Of a stretch of DNA of 64,000 nt, positions 48,318 through 58,800 are shown one piece after another. The notes under the pieces were generated by a model. The model did not search any database. It was not told the DNA's origin and saw nothing but the letters and a program-made list of their open reading frames with translations. Position numbers and translations under genes: made by a program. Every line of letters starts with the position of its first letter. The first letter of the stretch is position 1. Source of the stretch: Petrolisthes cinctipes (Eukaryota; Arthropoda; Malacostraca; Decapoda; Porcellanidae); contig JAWQEG010001429.1 of the NCBI GenBank assembly GCA_033782935.1, positions 248,001-312,000 on the forward strand. Direction: 5' to 3'.

Positions 48318-50232
48318 TTATTTTAAATCTGTTTGTGGTGAATCAGCTCTTGTGTTGAGGTAGGGTTGGAGGATGTGAGAGGCTATGTCAGCATTTCTGT
48401 GTGTACATGTGAGTGTTATGTCTTCTGCGTAGGAAGCTACGTGTATTTGTGGTGTTGGCAGGTCATGCATGTATAAATTGAAAATGCTGGGTGACAATAC
48501 AGAGCCTTGGGGGACACCGTTGGTGAAACTTTTTATGTTAGATGACTGACCAGCAAGAGTAACATAGGCCACTCTTCCTCCCAAGAAGTTGGCTAGCCAT
48601 CTTTTTGTGTTGTTGTACATGTTTGTCTTATAGTTTTTGTTTGTGAGGTTGTGGCGGGGGATGGCATTAAATGCTTTACTGACGTCCAATGTGGCGAGGA
48701 GTGTTCTGTGATGGGGTTTATCGGAGTTAATGCCGTCGTAGATTCTTTGTTTGAGGTCAGTGAGAAGAGTGTTCGTTGAGTGTAGTGGTCTAAAACCGTG
48801 TTGTGAGGGTGCAATGGGAATGTGTGGTGTGATTAGACTGATAATGAGGCGTTCAGTAACTTTGGAGGGGGTGCAAAGGAGGGTCATGGGTCGGTGAGAA
48901 GAGGGTAGTATGGGGTCTTTGTTGGGTTTGGGGATCGTGGTGATGTTTCCGTGTTTCCAGACATTGGGTATTGTGTTGTGTGAATAGCTGTAGTTTGCTA
49001 TGTTAGTAAGTGCCTGGTGGTCCGAGGTGTTTATGGTGAATGTTACTGATGTTGTCAGGACCACAGGCAGGTGAGTGTTTGAGGTTGTGGATGGTGTGGT
49101 TTGTTTGGTGATTTGTGAGTGGTGCCTAGTCTGAATCAGTGGGGAAACATCTTTTACATCTGATGACTCGTCGGTCTTCAGGGTGAGGGTGAAGGTGGCT
49201 GACGTGAGAGAAATGCTAGATGAGGGTGTTTGCTTGTTCTTTATTTGAGGGTATAGTGTCTGTTGTTGTGATGGCTGCATGTGATTGTGCAGTGTTGCTG
49301 TTGGACAGTGTGATGTTGTTTGGAGTTTTGTAAAGTTTGCTGGTATTTGTTTTGTGATCAAGTGTGTTGACAAACCTTTGCCAATTAAGTGTTTTCTGTT
49401 CTTTAATTTTGTTGTTTATTTGTGTGTTTATTACTTGTATTTTGTGTACAGTGTGATGTGTGAGTGGAGTTGGAGGCGAGTGTTTAAGTGTGTCTCGTTG
49501 TCTGATGAGGCCTTGAATTTCTGTTGTAAAGTTGGGATTGTGGTTTCTTCTGTTGCCTTCAGGGATATGTTTGTTGTCTGCGATTTGTATAATTGTATTG
49601 AATATTTGTACAGTAGTGTTGATGTTTGTGATGGGTGTACTGTTCAGTGTTTCAAAGTGATGTTCTGTATCGGCAGCGAAGATGTCCCAGTTGTCTTTAT
49701 TGTAGTTGGTGTATGTGAGTCTGTAGCCAGTTGGGATGATTCTTATTTTTGTGATGATTATGATAGGGAGATGGTCAGAAACAAGAGTGTTGACCACCCT
49801 CCATGATGTTCTGGGAGCTAGGTTGGGGGAGCAAAAATTGATGTCAGGTGATGATGGTTGGAAGAGGGCTTGGTGAAAGATGTGGGTGTGTTGGCAAGTG
49901 TTGTTTAGTGTGATGAGGTTGTCCGTTTGGGAGAGGATTTCAAGTCCTCTGTTTGTGTCTGGGTTGTTGACATACCAGGGGATGTATAGAATGGCTATTG
50001 TAGTGCTTGTTGTTTTGCCAGTGCGTACCTTGATGGTTTGAATTTCTGTGATGGTGTCGTGGTGGGGGAGAAGGGATTTGAGGTGCGCACTGGTTTCTGT
50101 GTAGTTGATGGATTTGTGGACTAGAGTGATGAGTCCACCGCCATTGCCGTTGGCCCGGTCTTGTCTAATAGTGGTTGGGAAATGTAGGTGTTTTGTAAGT
50201 GTTACATAATCTGGTTTCTTGTAAGTTGGCAA
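48318..50232 (-). pseudogene. LINE D endonuclease and RT coding region
   Basis: Two long overlapping frames (50232-49216 and 49373-48318). The first has endonuclease features ending in VVNTLVSDHLPIIIITK, where S-D-H is the usual active-site end. The second has RT palm motifs with VASYAEDITLTC. The overlap near 49216-49373 marks a frameshift of one original ORF2. Confidence 0.8.
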
Positions 50233-50665
50233 TGTGTATGTAGTATTGTATGATGAAGTGTGTGAATTCTAGTTTTTTGGTGTTGATGCCATCGATGTTT
50301 TCCTGAAGTATGTTTATGTTGTGGGTGAGGTGTGTGTTAGGTGCTGCTGTATTGGGGTTAAGGGGGAGCCTTTGGGGGGGATGGAGATGGAGATGGTGGT
50401 GGGGGTGTGGGTGATGGTGTTGGAAGTAAGGGTGGTGGGGGTGGGAGTGATGGTGTGGGTGATGGAGATTTTGGTGTTGGTAGAGGTATGGGGTGTACAG
50501 AACAGGTATGTGTGTTTGTGTAATGTTTTCTGGAGGCAAGTGTTGTACTTGTGAAATGGGTCCAGTTTTTGCAAGGGTTGCATTGAACTGAGCCCATTGT
50601 CTGTTTGTTGGGTTTTGGGCATGTTGGACGTGTGTGTTTGTTGGTGGGTCCTGAGTCGACCTCAA

Positions 50666-51392
50666 TGCTTCCGGCTAGAAGGAGAAGCCGAGAAATGACA
50701 GCCAGAGGATCATTTCTCGGTGGTGAAAAGATGTGTAATTGTATGTGTTGTGCGATGGGTGTGGTGATTACCCGGGTGACTGAAGCTGTTCCTAGGAATT
50801 CGCGCCTTCTTCTTAGGGGCTTTAAGTGTGGTTTTGTTGATATGGGTGGAATTAATTATTTTCGATTTTATTCTCATTCTCTCTTCCAGTGTCTTATCGT
50901 CGCCTCTCTTCTTCTCCACTCTACATTCTTGTATTACACTCTCCTTCCATTTATATTCCTGTTTCTCCCTAACACCATTTTCCCGTTCTTTTCTGCACAA
51001 TACAATACAGACACTTTTCTACAACACTCTCATTTTTACCTCTCGCCTACACCCGCCTCGTCTCCTCGACCGTCTATGCAGCTCTCTCCCTCACTTCTTC
51101 CTCTTGTGGTATCCTCCCGGTGTTTTCTGCAGTCGAATTAAGGTCCTGGAACGTGCTGTTGCTGTAAGTGTATTGCTCCATCTCTCTGTCACCATCCTCG
51201 TTCCTGGATCTTTAAGGGAATTAAGTTTAGAGAAAATTTTATCCTGAACAAGTGCAAACGGGAAAAGTGCAGAGCAAGTTACCCATCTTATCTCCCATTC
51301 TGAAACCACATATTGACGAACACTATATTCACAATATTTTCGGCGGTTGTTTATTACACCCACTCGACCATCACACTCATTCCTCTATCAGC
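50666..51392. other. Between LINE D and the SLC22 stop codon; no clear gene
   Basis: About 700 bp. The part to about 51000 may be LINE D 5' sequence. The rest could hold the 3' UTR of the SLC22 gene (minus strand); I see no AATAAA that I would trust. Confidence 0.4.
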
Positions 51393-51566
51393 TTACCCAG
51401 CACAGGGGTTGTAACAGTAGCCTTGTCCCGTGAAGAAAGTCTCCCCGTCCTCGAGTGTGTCAGGCAGGATCTGATTGAGTGTCTCTGGCAACAACACACA
51501 GATAGAGCCACCCAGGATGGACCCCAAACTCAGGATGGTGTAAGGCAGGTAGTGGCCAATCTTAGA
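51393..51566 (-). CDS. SLC22-like exon 9 with stop codon
   Basis: SKIGHYLPYTILSLGSILGG then LLPETLNQILPDTLEDGETF and NPCAG, stop TAA at 51395-51393. TM12 and the cytoplasmic tail. Confidence 0.92.
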   Translation of the reverse strand, partial: SKIGHYLPYTILSLGSILGGSICVLLPETLNQILPDTLEDGETFFTGQGYCYNPCAG

Positions 51567-52793
51567 CTTTGAAGAGATGGAATAGAGAATCATGAAACAT
51601 TAGAGAAATATAGAGAGTAGCAGGTTGGACAAAAGAGAATACATGGTAGTAACAGGAAAACGCTATAGTATATTATAGTATAACTATTCGATTAAATCAA
51701 CTAGCGAAGTGGGACTTTTTGACTAGATATGTTAGCAAACAGTCAAGTGAAACAGATGAATCAGAATCTGCTATATGCAATGGGCTGACATATAATTAAT
51801 TAAACTGCAGTGCTTAGTTGTATGACCTCATAAAGATCTGTGTTAAGACTCTGAATCCAATAACATAAACAATAAAGCTTAAGAGGCACATAATAATACT
51901 TACCAGGTAGACAACGTAAGGTGATATAAAACCAGTGAGATTGCAAAGAGTGTGAATGAACCCAGCACCGGAACCCCTGGCTACCGTCGGCAAAACCTCC
52001 ACAATGTATTGTTGGCCTACATTGATGGACATTGTTATCAAGAAGCGGCCCGTCACTGCTAGAACCATAATACTGGTTGTGTACGCTGCGGAAAATAATG
52101 GTGGGGTGTTATGGTAAGAGGAACGGCCATGGTGAGAATCAGGTTAGGTTGAGTAAGGTTAGGTTAATACAGTGTATCTCATCCCTGTATGGCTTATTCC
52201 ACTGAGTGTAGTGCCATAGTCTGTGCTTCTCTGGGCATTGGGGAGTTAATTGGTCTTATTGAGAGAGAAAGAGACATTACCAAACTGTAATAATTATATT
52301 TATATCTACAGTTGATTTATACCTATCTTTTTATATATATATTTTTTCTTGTACTGTGGAGTACAGAACATTTTTCATTCATTAAACTGGCACCATACAT
52401 TCCACCATTCCCATTCATTTTACACATCCCTTCCGATGGCACTCTTCATTCTCAGTTTTTCATACATCTTCCACTGGACTTACTCTCAGGAATAGCAGCT
52501 ATGACCAGGCAGGCCACCCCGCTGAGTACTAGAGTGATGGAGGTAGTGTGACGTCTGCCAACCTTTTCCACCAGCACTATGGTCAAAAAGTTTGCTGGCA
52601 GTTCGACGAAGCCCGCCAGGGTAAAGGATACGAAGACATTGCTGCCAATGTGTTCTGAGTTCCTGACATGTCCATCATATGCCAGAATCATCACCAGCCT
52701 GTAAGACAAAAGACAGATGTGGGAAGGAGTGATTAAAGTCATACTTACATGAATACGTTTGGGTCAATGTGTAATGAGTTAAACTTGGTCTCG

Positions 52794-52866
<73 letters not shown>

Positions 52867-55800
52867 ACCAGTTAACTATTAATTGGTACAATCTCAACAA
52901 TTTTGTACATCATTAGTACTTTTGAAGCTCCTTGTGGTAAACTACGTTTGCAAATACTCCCTATTACATACCACATTACACAGAGGACGTGGAATCGGAG
53001 TCTAAGGACGGGTGTCTTGAGCAGGGCGAGAGCTGTGGCCTGAGTGTTCTTCGCATTCTTTTGTTTGTTTCCGAACTCCTGCACCAGTTGGGTAATGTGG
53101 GGAGATGAAAATAGAACCTTAGGGATGTGCAAACCGATGGACATGGGGACAGGGAAAGTAAGGGTAAAGGAAGAGGGCAATTTGATGTACAAAGTGAAGT
53201 ATCATGAGAAGGTTAGTTGATGTATAGTTACGTTTTCAAATACGGACATTGAGTGAACACACTTTAATTACAAAGGAATAACATAAATTTGCCTGATACT
53301 ACTCAGCTGGTCAAGCAAAGGCTTTCACATCACTTAATCATCCTTTTCAGAATTATTCTATCTTGAATGAAATATCCAACATCAACCTTAATTTAACCTA
53401 ACCACGATAAAACCGGTACTTAAAATGAACCTCTGACCTCTAGTTCCCTGATGACCTCAGGCGTGAGAGATTTCTTGTTCATGTGAGCAGCCCTAGTGAT
53501 TATATCTACGGTTTCCTTTGTCCTGCCTTTACTCAGCAACCACCGTGCTGACTCTGGCACCACCCTGGCAGGAGGCAAAGGGGAAATATAAGAGAATCGT
53601 TAGATAGTGTGTAAGGCTTGGGTTGTGAAATGTTGGGGCTGTAGGGGAAGTGTGGGTACAGTACGGGACACTCAAGGTCATTTACATATGTGTTGTTTTA
53701 GTTTTAACATGTTTGTAAAATGTTATGATAAACTTTGTGACAGTCACTGGTGACTAAGACTCACCTTATCTTATGGATATTCTTTAGCTTTTAGCTAAAA
53801 TTATCACCACAGCTTGTAGTGTGCAACTCTCTCCTTGTTGTCTAGTCGAACAAAAACAAAGACGAGTTACTTTACCCTCCTATAAACGCAAGAACTTTCT
53901 TTGTAGACAGTCACTTATATTCTGTAAATTTCCCTAGCCAGAATATTCTGGGGTGATCATTGACTTTACACCATAATTAGACTTACCTAATGTGAACTAT
54001 GAAAAATAGTCTATCTGTTGGCTCAATATGAAACTTGTGTCAAGAACGGAAAGTAAAGAAAGCATGTCTTGGCTTAACTAGTGCTATTTAACACAAAGTA
54101 CTGTTTTTTTTTCTGTAACTTTTGCATCAGACTAACGACCTCACTCTACATATTAAAGCTTGTCTAACAGGGTCAGATGGAGATATTGGAAATTAAATAC
54201 AAAGGACATCAAAGTCGCAGTTTCCACTCATTCATTTCACCCTGTAACATCCATAACATATAACATAGGCTATTCTCTAAAGTTCAGCAATAAATACTCA
54301 CCAGGGGAAAGATAGAGAGATGAACTGCAATGCATGAATGACGATGGCAAAAGTAGACCAGTCGTGGAGGTAGAGGGCCAACCAGGGCATGGCACACAAA
54401 CCCGCCGTCAGAAAGATCATGATAGGCACGTTGGCCATGATGGTACGGTCAAGGCCGCTTGAAGAGTTCTTCAAGCGGCCTTGGGTACGGTATTCACTTG
54501 ACACGTATTCCAACACTGGCCAGGGGAGAGCATAAATTATGGTATAAGGAGATATATCACGAAACATACAGACTATACAGTATATACAGGGTGTCCCTCG
54601 ACTTTCCTTTCCCGCTTTGTCAAATGAAAGTAGATGTATTTCTAAGATAAAAAATAATCTATAAACATAAGTCTTCTGACGTATTCAGTGTTGCCATACA
54701 CTAGGCTGTTATTTTTGGGTATTTCACGTTTTCTTTCTTATTACTTCACTCCACATCTCTGTCACGTTACAGCATCATAGTTTTTATAACAATTACTTGA
54801 TGAACTACAACAAATACTTAATAACCGTTTAAATAACAAAGAAAACGTGAAATACCCAAAAATAACAGCCTAGTGTATGACAACACCGAGTACAACAACC
54901 ACCATTGTCTACCACCTCCCTCCTCCCCTTGTCCACGCATTTTTAATTTCAACATAACTGCCAAACAACATCTCAGAAGAGGTATGTTTATAGAGTATTT
55001 TGATCTTAGAAATACATCTACTTTCATTTGACAAAGCAGGAAAGGAAAGTCGAGGGACACCCTGTATATATTTCTCACCTGGCAGAGTAGAGTAACATGA
55101 TTTTATGCATTCATAAGTAAACATTGATACTTGATCACATTACGGCATGCTTGCAAAACAAATTCGTTACTGTTGTGCCTTTCAAGCTACTGTATACTTA
55201 TCTATAATGTCAGAGTGATCATAAACAGCTGTGATAATATGAAGTCATGTATTGAGCTATGTTGTCATTTCTTTGATTTAGAAAAATGGTACCACATACA
55301 TTCTTTGGCAGTATTTCTCTGCGTAAGTCAGATGCAGTAAAAGAAAGAATTGTCTTTTGTTTAAATAACCTAACGCGTTAATGTGGAACATCTCGTATAC
55401 AGCAGGCTTCCTATCAGTTAGCTTTTATCATCTATTATACATTAAACTTTTCACATATCTTCAAGATAGAATATATGCTTAAGTTTATAGGAAGCTTCAA
55501 ATGATATGGGTTGTGACTGGAATAAAGAAATTATCATTCTTTCCGAGACCTTGGTTTCTATAACATTATTTTTTTACTTAGGAGTTAACACTGGATATGA
55601 ATTTCGTGAAACTTGTTAACGAGGCCCAGACCATCAGCAGCCCACAAACACCCGTCAGGGTTTCAGTATTGCCAACCAGCCACAGAAAGATGGAATGGTG
55701 ACTTTGATCATGTAATCAATTTGATATGAAAAATGTTTAGACAGTTACAATCTCTCTGCCATGACGTCAAATAATAATAGAATCATAAGAATGATAAATG

Positions 55801-58800
55801 CTTCAGTTGTATTAGCAGGGGAATGTTGCTGAACTGGCGACAAATTTTCGTAATTCATGTGCCACTTTTTAAAGGAGAAATTTATTCTTTGTTATTCAGA
55901 TTATGAAATATATATTCGTTTATCAAGAGGAAAAATAATTGGGTCCGTATTTGTGTGGAAATCCTGGTATTGTTACAACCTCACTCAACAGCTCATCCAT
56001 ACAAGTAAACTTCGGCCCAGTTTATTCAGCCAACTTCAGAAGGCCATGAAAACAATATATGGTTCAGTTCGTTTGATATGTCTGAAATAAGTCCCTTCAA
56101 GAGCTCACGCAGGATGTAGACGACGGTGTAGTGAGTGTCGAATGTCATGCCCACCAGGAATCGGAGACTTGTAAAGGCAACGAAGGAGTTTGTGAAGGCA
56201 GAGGCAACTCCAGCAGCGCCTCCCATGACGTTGGTAGCTACGATAATGGGCAGACGACCCCATCTGTCCGAGGCCCAGCCCAGTACCGGGGAGGCCATGA
56301 AAGCTCCCACGAAGAAGAGAGACTGGGATAGGGAAGGTTTCCAGTCCTCCTCGCATACCCAGTTGAGCTGAGGGCAGGAGAGGATTCTTAATGGAGGAGA
56401 TTGATTGATTGATTGATATTGAGTGCCGCAACAGTGAGGTCATATAGCCCCCGAAAAGGTGATAGAGAGGTGTGATGTAAGTACTATGGTGCACAAAAGT
56501 CGTGTCCATTGCCCGGCAACAGTAAGATTTCGAATAGCCAGATTCTAATATTTCGAAACACTTGGGAAAATGCTCTGGTCTGGCAACAGATGTCGCCTAT
56601 GCTGCGTGGACATTAACAAGTGACTTAAGCAAAAAATAATGCATTGAATTGTGTGGTATACAATTATCTCTATATCCCGTAGTGGATTTTTTTTTTTCTT
56701 TTTTTATGTAGTATTTATATAATTATAGTTTCTACCATCAGTGTAATTTTTATGATGTTCAGCATATAACATTTACGGTTATTTAACACACTTCCAAATA
56801 TACAAAGTGTGAGTATTGTAGTGGGATGTTTAAACATTGCAGACCTAATAAGTTGTGTAACTTCTTGGTCTCCACTTTACTGTGGGTCTTCCAGCTTTAG
56901 AATGAGGTGAAGCCAATGCAAGACCGTTAATGATGCTGCTACGGCCACCTCACGTTCCCTTGCGTGAGTTGTAGACCAAAGCCTGACTCAGTCTTATGTA
57001 TCAGCATGAGCTGATACAGCTATGTGCAGTAATATTTGTTCTATAGGATTTAAGTTATTCAGATTTTAACTCGTTTTATCTTTTGGTATCACTCCATATA
57101 AACTTATCTCTCAGTTAAATTAACCATCTCTAACATTATCAGAAACGTGGTAATATTCCAGTCTCATCCAGCCCCCAGCCTCCAGTTTCCCTCCCCCTCC
57201 CCCACCCTCCCAACACGTCAAAAGGCGACATCTGTAAGCTGATCATAGCATTTCCTCAGCTGTTCCGAAACTTCAAACTCAGTTTACTTGAATTCTCACT
57301 GTGGCTGGGTAATGGACACGACTTTTGTGTAACATAGTACAATCAGCCTGAGAGTCTGTATCTAGCGTAGAGTAACACGGAGTTCGTCTCTGAGAACAAT
57401 ACTCGTTATGGACTCTACACTTTCGAGTATAAGTATGTTGGTCCTCATAACACTTTTTCTACATCCACAAACACTCGGTTCAACTCTTTCTGGTCTCCTG
57501 TATATTTTTCAATCATCACTGTTAAAGCAGTCTATGCTTCTCTGATGATCTTTCAAGGCATAAAATCATATTTTTTTTTCGCAGATGACCATATCTCCTT
57601 TCAACCTTGTATCTTTCCCATAGCATTATGCTGTAGCTGCTCTGTCGTTACTGCAACACTGCACTTCACCCTTATTCTTCAAGATCTGTATCAATATACT
57701 ACTTCTCCATTCCTCAGTCATCCTATCCCCTTTATTGATTTTAAAATAATCGAGTGAACAACTCTACAGGCATCTCTCCGAAACTTCTCCATGCCTCCAC
57801 TGGTATGTTGTTTTGTACTACCAACTCTCCACTATTCATCTTCCTCATATATGTTAATAGTTATTATTACAGAGTAAAGAACTGAACATTTTGGAACTGT
57901 AACTAGATGACAGAATAGTTATATTGGATGCAGTGGCGCGGATAAAGATATTATGTCACGAGTCGATGCTCGTGGCATAATAAAAATAATATCGTAGCAT
58001 AGAGAATAGGGCTTAATTGAGCCAGTCAGAGTATAATCTACTGGTTATGTGTAGCTAGCTAGCTGTACCATATTGAGGTACAAGTTTTGAGGGCTGCCTT
58101 GGGGGAAAATTTTCGCTGCACCATTGGTTAGCGTCCCTCCCCAACTGTCGACTTGTCCATAATTCTCGCTCGTATTATTGCCGAAGGAATTAATCATGCC
58201 GAGTAAGATTAATTCCTTGAATTGCATATGATATCGTGAAGTGCATTGTGAATTAGAATTGCATGTATAACTGATGTGTAGGATGTCAAGTTAGTCAGCA
58301 TAGGTGCGCATTCAAACAAATCGGTATGGCTCCAGGCATTTCTCGCAAACACGCTCCATTGGCTGTGGCTACGTAGCGCCGCCCAGCTAGACTGGTAGCC
58401 GCTTTTGAATCAGTTCAGCCTACTCTACGGGTGATATCACATGTGTTGCTCATACTTGCTCTCTCTTATCTTACCTTTTTCTCTCGTGACGAAGAGATAA
58501 CCTGAAGTCGAATAGCTTGGTAAACTACCAGTATTCCAAGGCTTCATGGTTATATTATTAATCGATTGCAACAGACAATTGGTTGATAAATAAGGTAGGA
58601 AGGGAAGTCTCTCTCGTTGAGACCGGTAGAAGGCTTGCCTTAGTGTCTACCTCGTACCTAAGGTAAGAATTACGAGTGATACTGTGTGTATTGACATTGA
58701 AAATTCACAGGTGTAAGGACATAATCTTTAACTGAAGTCTATGTACTGATCTTCAAGTTGTAGATTCTGAACTCGTTGCAGTGTAGCTTGAATTTGAATA

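Larger units (their letters stand above)
46520..50665 (-). mobile_element. Non-LTR retrotransposon, copy D, split by a solo LTR
   Basis: The same family as copy C. Minus-strand order: a His/Pro-rich leader and endonuclease start (NINILQENIDGINTKKLEF near 50290), endonuclease (50232-49216: QDRANGNGGGLITLVHKS), RT (49373-48318: SQHGFRPLHSTNTLL, FTNGVPQGSVLSPSIFNLYM), further RT (48082-47770), then repeat R (46966-47763), then the C-terminal region (46961-46546: THQSIQKLKNNTLLHARPLD, CPGCNTAPHSIK) and an (AAC)n tail at 46520-46536. It has frameshifts, and the catalytic box reads YAED instead of YADD. Inactive. Confidence 0.83.

Noticed and set aside
50605..51247. Plus-strand frames of 139-178 codons
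   Set aside because: Pyrimidine-rich sequence opposite LINE D leader and SLC22 downstream sequence; no domain or codon support.
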